Shown: one piece after another, positions 9,062 to 17,659 of the stretch
Position numbering within the stretch: position 1 is the stretch's first letter
How the letters are laid out: every line of letters begins with the position of its first letter
Source of the DNA: Bacteroidales bacterium M7
GTDB lineage: Bacteria; Bacteroidota; Bacteroidia; Bacteroidales; Muribaculaceae
Direction of reading: 5' to 3'
NCBI GenBank assembly: GCA_001689515.1
Contig: LUJR01000047.1
Location: 30,274-94,273, forward strand
Length of the DNA: 64,000 nucleotides
Position numbers and translations under genes: made by a program
Notes under the pieces: generated by a model
Told to the model about the DNA's origin: nothing
Databases searched by the model: none
What the model saw: only the letters and a program-made list of their open reading frames with translations

Positions 9062-10510
9062 TCAGCGGCGGGTGAGGTGCTTGTGGAGGGTGGCGGTGGG
9101 TGGGGCTTCCTCGATGCGGTGGGTGACGTAGATGAGGGAGAAGATGCGGGCGCGGGCGAGGCGGTCGATGGTGGCGCGGATGGCGCGTTTGGCTGCCTGG
9201 TCGAGTCCGTGGAGGGGTTCGTCGAGGATGAGCAGGGGAGGGGTCTTGATGAGCGTGCGGGCGAGGAGGAGCAGCCGCTGTTCGCCAGCCGAGAGGGTGC
9301 GGAAGGGGCGGTCGGCGAGGTGGGAGATGTGTAGGTAGTCAAGCCAGCGGGCTGCGAGGTCGAGCTGCGGCTGGGTTAGCTTCTTGTACTGCCCTACGGT
9401 GTCGTTGAGCCCCTGCGCCACGACATGCAGCCCTAAGGAGTGTCCGCCGTTGAAGTAGAGGTGCATCTCCGGCGACACGTAGCCGATGCGCCGCTTGATG
9501 TCCCAGATGCTTTCGCCGCTGCCTCGGCGGCGTCCGAAGAGGCTGAGGTCGTTGGAGTAGCCCTGCGGATTGTCGGCGTGGATGAGTGACAGCAGCGTGG
9601 ATTTTCCGGCACCGTTGGCACCCGATAGTATCCAGTGCTCGCCCATGCGTATCTCCCACGAGATGTCGGAGATGATGACGGTCTTGCCGTAGCCTATGCG
9701 GCAGTGGCGCATCTCCACGATAGGCGTGCCTACAGCCGGCATGTCCGCAGCCTCATCAGCCATCGGGAGCATCTGCTCGTCAGCCACGGTGTAGTCAAAG
9801 AGGGAGTCGAGGCTGCCACGGTCGGCATAGGTGACCGAGGGGAGCAGCGAGAGCCCTTTGATGGGGATGATGGAGGTGACGAACGGCGGAATCTCATTGA
9901 CATTGCAGAGCAGCATCATGATGGAGGTGGCTCCGTCGGCGGTAATTGCCTCCATGGCAACGTCGAGCTCGTGGCGTGCCTCCACATCGAGGCCGATATA
10001 AGGGTTGTCGAGAATCAGCAGGTCGGGCGCGTCAAGGAGCTGGTTGATGACGAGCATCTTGCGCAGTTCGCCGCTCGAGAGACCGTTGACAGGCTTGTCC
10101 TCATACTTGCGGAGCTGCATGCGCTCTGCAAGCTCGTGCCATGCGGGGCTGTCGAGGCGGTCGCCCATCACCTCGCGGACGGTGGGGACTTCGCCGTTCA
10201 TGCCCGACTCGTAGCGTTGCTGGTAGTATTCAGCCTTGAAGCCGGCGAGTGAGTGGATGTCGTTGAACTCCACGTAGCGCACCGTCAGGTGTCCGCGCGG
10301 CGAGGATATGTCGTTGGTGGCGAAGTTCCAGCCGCGCTCTATGATGCGGGCGAGGGAGGTCTTGCCCGCGCCGTTGGGACCTATCACCACCGTCAGTCCT
10401 TCGGGGATGACGGTGGAGTGGGGGTTGGCGATGGTCACGCCTGTATATTTCAGCAAAGGGCTGCGCAGCCCGATGAGCTGCGCAGCCTTGAGAGGGGATG
10501 ATGATTTCAT
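9062..10510 (-). CDS. Double ABC ATPase, ModF/PhrA-like
   Basis: A soluble protein of 482 aa with two fused ATP-binding cassettes and no membrane segments. The first has Walker A GPNGAGKT (44-51), signature LSSGE (144-148) and Walker B LLILDNP (164-170). The second has Walker A GANGAGKS (297-304), signature LSAGE (406-410), Walker B LLILDEP (426-432) and switch His464. Length and layout fit the ModF/PhrA group, whose role is poorly defined (proposed molybdate-related or regulatory). The first cassette has Asn in place of the catalytic Glu, so it may bind ATP without efficient hydrolysis. No molybdate transport genes are nearby. It is followed upstream by a REP-A pair (10579-10650) and is probably monocistronic. 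Confidence 0.8.
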   Translation of the reverse strand: MKSSSPLKAAQLIGLRSPLLKYTGVTIANPHSTVIPEGLTVVIGPNGAGKTSLARIIERGWNFATNDISSPRGHLTVRYVEFNDIHSLAGFKAEYYQQRYESGMNGEVPTVREVMGDRLDSPAWHELAERMQLRKYEDKPVNGLSSGELRKMLVINQLLDAPDLLILDNPYIGLDVEARHELDVAMEAITADGATSIMMLLCNVNEIPPFVTSIIPIKGLSLLPSVTYADRGSLDSLFDYTVADEQMLPMADEAADMPAVGTPIVEMRHCRIGYGKTVIISDISWEIRMGEHWILSGANGAGKSTLLSLIHADNPQGYSNDLSLFGRRRGSGESIWDIKRRIGYVSPEMHLYFNGGHSLGLHVVAQGLNDTVGQYKKLTQPQLDLAARWLDYLHISHLADRPFRTLSAGEQRLLLLARTLIKTPPLLILDEPLHGLDQAAKRAIRATIDRLARARIFSLIYVTHRIEEAPPTATLHKHLTRR

Positions 10511-10578
10511 GTCGTGTACGATTTGATATTCTAATCAGTAGCGAAGTGTGTTTGCGACTGGAATCGCTGTCATGTGAT

Positions 10579-10650
10579 GCGGACATGCCACGGCATGTCC
10601 CTACAAGATTGATGCATGTCGGATGTAGGGACATGCCGTGGCATGTCCGC
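10579..10650. repeat. REP-A inverted pair (GTAG ends inward)
   Basis: Cores at 10581-10600 and 10629-10648 with the GTAG feet facing each other across a 20-nt spacer. It lies between the start of the ABC ATPase gene and the end of the barrel gene. Confidence 0.9.
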
Positions 10651-10671
10651 GAGGATGAGAGGTGGTATTAT

Positions 10672-12411
10672 TCAGAATTTGTAGGCGGCGCCTACGAGGC
10701 CGTTGAAGCCCTCGTAGGGGATACCGCCTATCATGGTGACTTTGCGGCTGAGGATGTTGTTAAGCTCGGCGAAGAGCGAGAGCTGCTGGTTGAGGCGGTA
10801 TGTGCCGCCGAGGTTGATGTTGGAGATGTTGCCGAGGTCGCGGCAGGTGTTGGTGGCGCGCGGTTCGGGCAGCAGGGTGAAGTGGGAGTCGATGATGGCG
10901 CGGCGCGCGCGAAGCTCCCAGCCCACGGTCACATCGAGCGGCTTGATGGGATGCACTGTCAGATCCACCCCAGCCACATACTTGGCGCGGTCACGCCACA
11001 GATACCAGCCCTTTTCGTACTCCGATGGGGCAGCCTCCACGTGGGCTTCAAGCTCCGCCCAGTCCTTGTATGCCGCGCCTACGGTCAGTCCGGCTTTCCA
11101 ACCCTTGATGTCCTGCGACGCGAAGAGCGAGGTGCTGTGGTGGAGCTGCGGCATCAGCCAGTCGTTGGCTCGTGCGTAGGCAAATGACAGTCTGCCGTAG
11201 ATAGCCTTGCGCGGACCCACGGTGAGAGCTATCTCGGCATCGTAGGGGACATAGCTCTCGCTGTAGGCTATCATGGGTGAGTTGAGATAGTTGACATTGT
11301 AGAGCGAGGCGAGAGTGTTGAGGCGCGCTCCGCCGGTGACCGTACCGGTGACAGTAACGAGTTTGACGGGATGCCAGTCGATGCGCACGTCGGGCGACAG
11401 GCGCACCACCGCTCCGCCGTTGATCACGAAGTCCACGTTGAGCCCTGCATCGAGGTTGAACGCCGAGCTGCGGAGCTGATAGCGTGGAGTCAGCGACAGG
11501 ATGCCGTTGTTATAAGCCTCGCGGCAGTCAGAGAGCATATAGCCCTCGTCGGGGGTCATGGAGTAGTTGGCAACCGAGCTGCGCGGACTGAACGACATGG
11601 TGTAGCCGGCATCGAGTCCTATGGACGAGGTCTCGGTGAAGGGCATCAGCGCATCGGCGCGTATATCCATCACGCTCTGACGTATCGGTTCGCGCGAATC
11701 GGTGTCAAGAGCTTCGGGCCACGCATACCAGGGGAGACGGTTGCGGTAGCCGAAGTAGCCGTATGAGGCATAGACATTGTATTTGAGGCTCTGCACGCTC
11801 GAGTGCCAGGCTGCGGTGACATTGACCGCGTTGACATACTGGTGCCATGTGCCTTGGATCTCATAGAGGTCGCCTGGGATGTCATAGTAGGGGTTGAACG
11901 AGGAGAAGCGGTAGTCGATGCCGGCGTCGATAAACGAACGCTTGCCCACCGCCTGATGCAGGTCGACACCGAAGGCAGCCGACGAGTGGCGGTGCTCGAT
12001 GCCGCTGACCTTGTAGTTGGCACCGTTGAACTGTCCCCAAGCCGACAGGCGCGTGTGGTCAGTGTCGATGAAGCGGTAGCCAGCCGAAGCGTCCACGTGG
12101 TAAGCGGGCCAGTATGCCGCCATGGCATATCCGCGGTAGGGCGAAGTGGGGAGAGTGTCGTTCCAAGCCGCAGGCTGGTAGAATGAGGCTGTAGGCACCA
12201 CCGGCGCGCTGGTCATGCGCTGGCTGTACTCCACAGGTGATGCCGCCACAGGCTTAAGCCCTATCACCGGCACCTGCTGGAGGCGTGAAAACGAGCGGTG
12301 GGTGGGCACTATGTCGTGGGTGACATCCACCTCCTGGGCGAGTTGCTGCGCTGAGGCAGCCGAGGCTGATGCTGTGACGAATATGGCGGTGGCTAATATG
12401 TTGAGATTCAT
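10672..12411 (-). CDS. Outer-membrane beta-barrel protein, TonB-receptor-like without plug
   Basis: A 579-aa exported protein. I chose ATG at 12411 because it opens directly on a signal peptide (MNLNILATAIFVTASASAASA); the frame extends upstream without such a signal. The mature protein is rich in alternating aromatic strands (YHVDASAGYRFID; YNVYASYGYFGYRN) and ends LVGAAYKF with a terminal Phe, typical of an outer-membrane barrel. The C-terminal part (LSLFAELNNILSRKV) resembles TonB-dependent receptor barrels, but I see no plug domain. It lies 28 nt downstream of the TPR gene on the same strand, so the two are probably co-transcribed and functionally linked at the envelope. The substrate is unknown. 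Confidence 0.75.
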   Translation of the reverse strand: MNLNILATAIFVTASASAASAQQLAQEVDVTHDIVPTHRSFSRLQQVPVIGLKPVAASPVEYSQRMTSAPVVPTASFYQPAAWNDTLPTSPYRGYAMAAYWPAYHVDASAGYRFIDTDHTRLSAWGQFNGANYKVSGIEHRHSSAAFGVDLHQAVGKRSFIDAGIDYRFSSFNPYYDIPGDLYEIQGTWHQYVNAVNVTAAWHSSVQSLKYNVYASYGYFGYRNRLPWYAWPEALDTDSREPIRQSVMDIRADALMPFTETSSIGLDAGYTMSFSPRSSVANYSMTPDEGYMLSDCREAYNNGILSLTPRYQLRSSAFNLDAGLNVDFVINGGAVVRLSPDVRIDWHPVKLVTVTGTVTGGARLNTLASLYNVNYLNSPMIAYSESYVPYDAEIALTVGPRKAIYGRLSFAYARANDWLMPQLHHSTSLFASQDIKGWKAGLTVGAAYKDWAELEAHVEAAPSEYEKGWYLWRDRAKYVAGVDLTVHPIKPLDVTVGWELRARRAIIDSHFTLLPEPRATNTCRDLGNISNINLGGTYRLNQQLSLFAELNNILSRKVTMIGGIPYEGFNGLVGAAYKF

Positions 12412-12439
12412 AAGGGTGTATGTTTCAGAGTGATGCAGA

Positions 12440-15427
12440 TTAGTTTTTGAGTCGCTGGTCAATCATCAGGAAGATGTCGGGCTGCTTGCCGGGATAGTTG
12501 GTCTTGAGGGTCTTGAGGTACTGGTCAGCCTCGAAAGTGTTGCCTGAGGCGCGGAGCGCGTCGCTGAGCACGATGAAGCCGCGGGCGAGCCAGTAGGGCT
12601 GCGCGGGCGAGGCGTCGATAAATGCGTTGACGGTCTTGATGGCACCCTTGGTGTCACCCCGGTCAAGCATGCTCTGGGCGAGGTAGACCGCGCTCTTGGA
12701 GCCGTTGGTATCGCTAACCTGCGAAGCCACCTTAGCCCATTCAGCCTCAGCCTCGTCGATTTTGCCGGTGCGCTTGAGAGCCAGTCCGCGCATGAAGCGG
12801 GTCTCGGTCAGCTTGGCTGTGGGCACGTCAGACATGGCGAGCACCTTGTCAGCCTCGGCGATGACCGTGGCATCGTCGCCAGCCTGCAGCGAGTTGGTCA
12901 TGATGCCCATACGGGCGGCGAGCAGGTTGGAGGGGTTGGAGGCTGACTGTGACAGCTCCTTGTATTCCTCGAGAGCCTGGTCTCCGTTGCCCTGGCTGAG
13001 CAGACCGTCGGCGAGGATCACGCGGGCATCCTCAGCCACGGTGGATTTGGGATAGGTGTTGACGAGGCGCGAGCTGAATTCCACAGCCTCCTCGGTGTTG
13101 CCCTTGGCGCGGGCATTGTCGGCGAGGTAGTAGAGGGCTTCAGCCTCAAACATGCCGCCGGGGTATCTGCCTATGTAAGCCAAGAGAGGCTTGGTGTTGC
13201 CGTCGGCGTTGTAGGCTTTTTCGGCGGCGTAGAATGCCGAGCGGTCGATGTCAGTCTTGTCGACCGACGGTGCGCCGGGAATCGACTCCATGAACTCCAC
13301 ATATTCGTCGAGTCTGCCGGCATCAGCCATGAGCTGCTTGAGGTCGTCGGCAGCCACACGCGCCTCGTCGCTCGAGGGGTATGCCTTGATGACCTCCTTG
13401 TAGGCATCGATGGATTTTGACTTGTCCTTGGCGCCGCCGTTCTGGGTGTTGATGGCGAGGATGAGCGCGGCGCGTCGTCCCTGGGCTGTCAGAGGATAGT
13501 CTTTGAGCAGACGTGCGTATGTCGCGTTGGCTTGTGAGGTCTGCGCCATGGCGGTCTGTGCCGAAGCCTTTTCAAGTAGAGCCTCAGGCACATAGGGACT
13601 TTCGGGGAACGATGACATCATCGCGTCGAGCTGGGTGACCTTGGCACTGTTGTCACCTGTGAGACCCTGCATGACGGCAGCCTGATAGAGGGAATAGTCC
13701 GCGGTGGCAGGCGAAGTCTCAGCCGCCGTGCGGTACTGCGCCATCGCCTGTGAGTATTTCTTGTCGTAGTAGAGGCAGTCGGCTATGCGGTTACGGGCAT
13801 CCGCGCTCAGACGGCTGTCGAGCATGCCTGTATTGAGTGCTTTGGAGAGGTCGGATTGAGCCGCAGCGTAGTCGTGAAGCTCGTAGCGGGCGTATCCGAG
13901 GTTGTAGAGGGCCAAGGCGCGGTTAGGGTCGTCGGCTGAGGCTCCTGAGAGATACTTCGAGTAGGCTTCGGCAGCCTCGGCTGGCTGCGACAGGAGAGTG
14001 TGGCAGTCGCCTTCCCATACGAGGGCTTCGTGGCTGACTGCACTGCTGCCGCCTCTTACCGCACGGAGTGCTTGCAGGTGGCTGAGAGATGCGGAGGCAT
14101 CGCCGTCATTGATTTCGGCGATGGCGAGTCCGAGCAGGGCGCGCTGCTTGGCAGTCAGCACCTCGGCAGTCGGGTTCTTGAACTTGTCGGCAGCCTCCAG
14201 AGCCTTGGCATAGTTGCCGTCGGCGAGGTAGCCTGACACTATATGGTTCTGCACCGCAGGAGCGTAGCGCGACTCAGGGTATGAGGCGATGAAGTCCTCA
14301 AATATCGCCGCGCTGTTTTCAAACGGGGCTTTGCCGCCGTTGCTCTTAGCCACGGCGTAGTTGTAGAAAGCCGTCTCACGAGTGGCAGGGTCATATGTCA
14401 TCTCGTAGGCTTTCTGGAAAGCCATAAGGGCAGAGTTGGTGTTGCCCTGCTTGAGGTAGGTCTGACCGAGGTAGAGATATGCGCTCTGTCCCATGGCGTT
14501 GTCCTCGTTGACAGCCTGCTGGAATAGCTTGCCGGCAGCCGCGTAGTCGCCGCGGTTCCACTCATCGATGCCGAGGATGTAGTAAGCCGACGGGGCGGGG
14601 TTCTTGGCTTTGGCGGCGTAGTCCCAGAGATATGGCGCAGCCTCCTCCAGATTGCCCATGGCGTAGAGCGACTCGCCGGCTATGCGTCGGCTCTCGGTGG
14701 TGAAGGAGGGGATGATGTTGGCGGCTATAGCCTTGCGTGCCGAAGCGAGGGCTTCGGGGTAGTCGCCCTGCATGAAGTAGATCTGTGCCATGTAGTAGGG
14801 AGCGGATGCGCCCGGGGCAGTTGAGGTGTCGACGGTCTTGAACAGCTTCAGAGCCTCGGAGTAGTCCTTGCGCGCATAGGCTATGTAGGCGAGGTAGTAG
14901 CGGGCGGCATTGCGGTAGCGGTTGTCAGCCACCAGGGTGTCGAATTTCACCGAAGCCTGCGTGTAGTCACCGAGCATGAGCAGCGAGTAGGCTTCGCGGT
15001 AGAGCATGTCGCCAGCCTGTGTCTCAGAGAGGGCATCGGGATCCACTTTGGCATACTGGTCCACTGCTTCGCGGTAGCTGCCGGTGTTGAAGAGCACATC
15101 GCCCACAGCCATCATCATCTCCTGACGGTGCACTGACGAGGGGTATTTCCTAAGCCAAGCCTCAAGCATCGGCAGGGCTTCGTCATCGCCGATGCCGAGA
15201 GTGGCAAGAGCCATGTAGCGTTCCGCCTCCTCGCGCTGGTCGGGGGTGGGCGTGAGCTGGATTACATTGAGCATCTGGTCGAGGCATCCCTCGTAGTTGC
15301 GGTCAGCCCACATCAGGCGTCCGCGGCTCAGGTATCCTTCGGCATCGGCGAGGTTGAGGTCGGCGGTGGTGGCGCCGGCGGCGAGCATCGACGATCCGGC
15401 AAGGATTGTCAGCAGTAGTTTACGCAT
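12440..15427 (-). CDS. Large periplasmic tetratricopeptide-repeat protein
   Basis: A 995-aa exported protein with a signal peptide (MRKLLLTILAGSSMLAAGA). The rest is a long series of TPR helices, for example EGYLSRGRLMWADRNYEGCLDQ and AYLYLGQTYLKQGNTNSALMAFQKAY, with scattered YbgF-like pairs (SFPESPYVPEALLEKA). TPR proteins of this kind are scaffolds rather than enzymes. It is the first gene of a two-gene minus-strand operon with the barrel protein at 10672-12411, so an envelope assembly or protein-interaction role is likely. The Ala-rich composition raises many antisense reading frames, which I ignored. Confidence 0.85.
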   Translation of the reverse strand: MRKLLLTILAGSSMLAAGATTADLNLADAEGYLSRGRLMWADRNYEGCLDQMLNVIQLTPTPDQREEAERYMALATLGIGDDEALPMLEAWLRKYPSSVHRQEMMMAVGDVLFNTGSYREAVDQYAKVDPDALSETQAGDMLYREAYSLLMLGDYTQASVKFDTLVADNRYRNAARYYLAYIAYARKDYSEALKLFKTVDTSTAPGASAPYYMAQIYFMQGDYPEALASARKAIAANIIPSFTTESRRIAGESLYAMGNLEEAAPYLWDYAAKAKNPAPSAYYILGIDEWNRGDYAAAGKLFQQAVNEDNAMGQSAYLYLGQTYLKQGNTNSALMAFQKAYEMTYDPATRETAFYNYAVAKSNGGKAPFENSAAIFEDFIASYPESRYAPAVQNHIVSGYLADGNYAKALEAADKFKNPTAEVLTAKQRALLGLAIAEINDGDASASLSHLQALRAVRGGSSAVSHEALVWEGDCHTLLSQPAEAAEAYSKYLSGASADDPNRALALYNLGYARYELHDYAAAQSDLSKALNTGMLDSRLSADARNRIADCLYYDKKYSQAMAQYRTAAETSPATADYSLYQAAVMQGLTGDNSAKVTQLDAMMSSFPESPYVPEALLEKASAQTAMAQTSQANATYARLLKDYPLTAQGRRAALILAINTQNGGAKDKSKSIDAYKEVIKAYPSSDEARVAADDLKQLMADAGRLDEYVEFMESIPGAPSVDKTDIDRSAFYAAEKAYNADGNTKPLLAYIGRYPGGMFEAEALYYLADNARAKGNTEEAVEFSSRLVNTYPKSTVAEDARVILADGLLSQGNGDQALEEYKELSQSASNPSNLLAARMGIMTNSLQAGDDATVIAEADKVLAMSDVPTAKLTETRFMRGLALKRTGKIDEAEAEWAKVASQVSDTNGSKSAVYLAQSMLDRGDTKGAIKTVNAFIDASPAQPYWLARGFIVLSDALRASGNTFEADQYLKTLKTNYPGKQPDIFLMIDQRLKN

Positions 15428-15574
15428 ATCTTAAGAGGTAATTAGGCAAAAAAATATTTACAAAAGTAATGAAACTTTTGTAAATAGTCCTTCACTCCGA
15501 ACGGTTTCGGTAGAAATAATTTGTTATCTGTAAGATATGGCTGCTTCTAAGGCACGACAGGCGTAAACTCTGAT
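15428..15574. promoter_or_regulatory. AT-rich upstream region of the TPR operon
   Basis: An AT-rich stretch unlike the surrounding coding DNA. On the minus strand it reads TACTTTTG just before the TPR gene (around 15463-15470), matching TAnnTTTG. ACAAAAGT and ACTTTTGT form a short inverted repeat. I see no clear -33 element. Confidence 0.35.
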
Positions 15575-15772
15575 TTAGAGAAACCAGGCAAGCACCACGA
15601 TGGCAATGAACGAGACAACGCACAAGAAACTTTCGCGGTTCTTGTCGCGCTGAACCTGCGCCACCTCTTCCTGCTCGTAACGGTTACGGCGGATATTTCC
15701 AGACTGCCACATCAGTTGATTTGTGTAGTCCATGTCTTTTGTGGTCTCCGAACCACTGCGGTTAGTATTCAT
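15575..15772 (-). CDS. Small tail-anchored membrane protein, 65 aa
   Basis: Not recognised. The first 47 residues are polar and charged (RRNRYEQEEVAQVQRDKNRES) and the last 17 are a hydrophobic helix (FLCVVSFIAIVVLAWFL), giving a tail-anchored layout. It stands alone between the TPR operon and the riboswitch, with AT-rich DNA on both sides. Amino-acid composition and an isolated start support a real gene, but there is no homology I can name. Confidence 0.55.
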   Translation of the reverse strand: MNTNRSGSETTKDMDYTNQLMWQSGNIRRNRYEQEEVAQVQRDKNRESFLCVVSFIAIVVLAWFL

Positions 15773-16012
15773 TGCTACTTATGATAAGTAATTGGTTTTC
15801 AGTGATATGATGCGGAGAGACGGTATAGATTATCCCAACGTAGCACTGCGGTGGGGCATCATAAGGTTGTTTTGGTAGTGCAAAGTTAGAAGTTTATTTG
15901 AATAAAATTAATCAAAAAAAGGATTTTAATTGTTAAAAAACGGATAAAGGACGGTTTAAAAAGACACCAGATGATGGTTGTGAAGCAGAAAGTCAGTATA
16001 TTTGCAGTCAGA
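15773..16012. other. Intergenic DNA with putative promoter of the B12 operon
   Basis: AT-rich and without a gene. TATATTTG at 15997-16004 matches TAnnTTTG and would start transcription just ahead of the cobalamin riboswitch. GTTG at 15977-15980 is a poor and closely spaced -33 candidate. Confidence 0.5.
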
Positions 16013-16236
16013 AACGGTTTCTCGCCGTCAAGGGCGAGAGGCGGCGATGTCACGGTAGCAGAGGCGTCCGTACATCCCCGTCAGGGAACCGGGTGTGAAT
16101 CCCGGACAGTCCCGCTGCTGTGAGTTCCATCAATCAAAAAGGCATCGTTTCGTTTACCCAAGGTCACTGGTTGCTGTCAAGGCATCCGGGAAGGCCGTAA
16201 ACGATGTCGGAACGAGTCAGAAGACCTGCCGTGTCT
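16013..16236 (+). promoter_or_regulatory. Cobalamin (B12) riboswitch
   Basis: The aptamer landmarks are present in order: the GGGAACCGGGTGTGAATCCC segment with CCCGCTGCTGTGA after it (about 16084-16123), and the B12-box-like GAGTCAGAAGACCTGCC (16214-16230). They are separated by a pairing region of the expected size. Adenosyl- or methylcobalamin binding represses expression of downstream uptake genes in this class. Here it precedes a seven-gene surface B12 uptake operon. The exact ends are approximate. Confidence 0.92.
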
Positions 16237-16430
16237 GCTATCATCAGCCATCACACCCCGCGAGGACGGGCCGGCAGATGCGACTCTCTGGCTATTGGAG
16301 CATTCCCCCTGCATTTCTGAAGATGCATTGGTGGGGACGCAGTTTAGTAGACAAGATATCATTCTGACGGCGATTTTAAATTTAAGATTTAAAATTCAGT
16401 AACTTATAATCGAATGAATTTTCATTATTG

Positions 16431-16470
16431 GGTGCGATGGCGCGTTGATGCGTCGTCGCACTGTTTTTAT
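16431..16470 (+). terminator. Riboswitch expression-platform terminator
   Basis: Positions 16432-16442 pair with 16451-16461 (11 bp including two G-U pairs, loop 16443-16450) and are followed by TGTTTTT. The hairpin ends 34 nt before the first start codon of the operon. It is well placed to be the ligand-controlled terminator of the upstream riboswitch. Confidence 0.7.
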
Positions 16471-16495
16471 ATTGTCACCGTTAGAATAATCAGTA

Positions 16496-17659
16496 TTGTT
16501 GATTTACAAATCTTTATTTAGTTTTATTGCTTTTCTGCTACTCCTGCAGGTAGCCACGGGCTGTCGTGAAGACGAGCTCGTGGTGCCAACGGAGTATGAC
16601 ATCGTGGGCGATGAGGAAGCATCATCGCTGATACGCGGATTCTACCTCGTCAACGAGGGCAATATGGGGTCAAACAAGTGTACCCTTGACTATTACGACT
16701 ACACCACAGGGCTCTATGCCCGCAATTTCTACGCCGAGCGTAACCCCAACGTCATCAAAGAGCTTGGCGATGTGGGCAACGACATAGGTATCTACGGCTC
16801 CAAGCTTTATGTGGTGGTCAACTGCAGCCACAAGGTGGAGGTGATGGACGCCTACACCGGCATACGTATCGGGCAGGTCGACATCCCCAACTGCCGCTAC
16901 GTGCGCTTCCATCGCGGACGGGCGTATGTCAGCAGCTATGTAGGTCCCGTGCTCATAGACCCTGAAGCTCCCAAGGGAGCAGTGTTCGAGATTGACACCC
17001 TCAGCCTCAAGGTCACGCGCAAGGTCAGTGTGGGCTATCAGCCAGAGGAGATGGAGATTGTTGACGACTACATGTATGTGGCAAACAGCGGCGGCTACCG
17101 CGCCCCCGACTATGACCGCACCGTTTCGGTCATCGAGATGATAGACTTCAAGCAGGTGCGCCAGATTCCAGTAGCCATCAACCTCCACCGCCTAAAAAAG
17201 GACCGCTACGGCAAACTGTGGGTGACCTCGCGCGGCAATTATAAGGACATCCCCTCCAATCTCTACGTGCTCAACAAGAAGCCCGGTTACAACGAGATGG
17301 AAGTTACCGACGAGTTAGGCATATCCTGCTCCAACATGGCTCTGCACGGCGATATGCTCTACTATTACTCTACGCAATGGAGCGACTACAGTCAGTCAAA
17401 CACCATCTCCTACGGCATCATAGATGTGCGCACCAAGCAGCAGATCAGCACCTCCTTCATAACCGACGGCACCGACCGCGAGATCACCATCCCCTACGGC
17501 ATAGCCGTGCACCCTGCCACAGGTGACATCTTCGTGACCGATGCCAAAAACTATGTGTCGTCAGGCACGCTCTACTGCTTCAGCCCCGACGGACGGAAGA
17601 AGTGGAGCGTGCGCACCGGCGACATACCTGCCCATATAGCTTTCCTGCCAGTCAGATGA
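16496..17659 (+). CDS. btuG: BtuG-like surface B12-binding lipoprotein (first copy)
   Basis: A seven-bladed beta-propeller lipoprotein of the BtuG family, which sits on the extracellular face of BtuB and captures corrinoids with very high affinity. The first 387-aa frame has lipobox VATGC with Cys23, then propeller repeats (NEGNMGSNKCTLDYYDY; GDVGNDIGIYGSKLYVVVNC; VDIPNCRYVRF; YVANSGGY). No ATG is available: the frame opens after a stop at 16487, and the first usable codons are TTG at 16496 and 16499. The signal peptide demands one of these. It is the first gene after the riboswitch terminator and overlaps the next gene by ATGA. A close paralogue lies at 26433-27587. Confidence 0.85.
   Translation: MLIYKSLFSFIAFLLLLQVATGCREDELVVPTEYDIVGDEEASSLIRGFYLVNEGNMGSNKCTLDYYDYTTGLYARNFYAERNPNVIKELGDVGNDIGIYGSKLYVVVNCSHKVEVMDAYTGIRIGQVDIPNCRYVRFHRGRAYVSSYVGPVLIDPEAPKGAVFEIDTLSLKVTRKVSVGYQPEEMEIVDDYMYVANSGGYRAPDYDRTVSVIEMIDFKQVRQIPVAINLHRLKKDRYGKLWVTSRGNYKDIPSNLYVLNKKPGYNEMEVTDELGISCSNMALHGDMLYYYSTQWSDYSQSNTISYGIIDVRTKQQISTSFITDGTDREITIPYGIAVHPATGDIFVTDAKNYVSSGTLYCFSPDGRKKWSVRTGDIPAHIAFLPVR

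Noticed and set aside
16177..16367. Frames in the riboswitch region (plus and minus)
   Set aside because: They overlap the cobalamin aptamer and its expression platform; structure explains the sequence better than coding.
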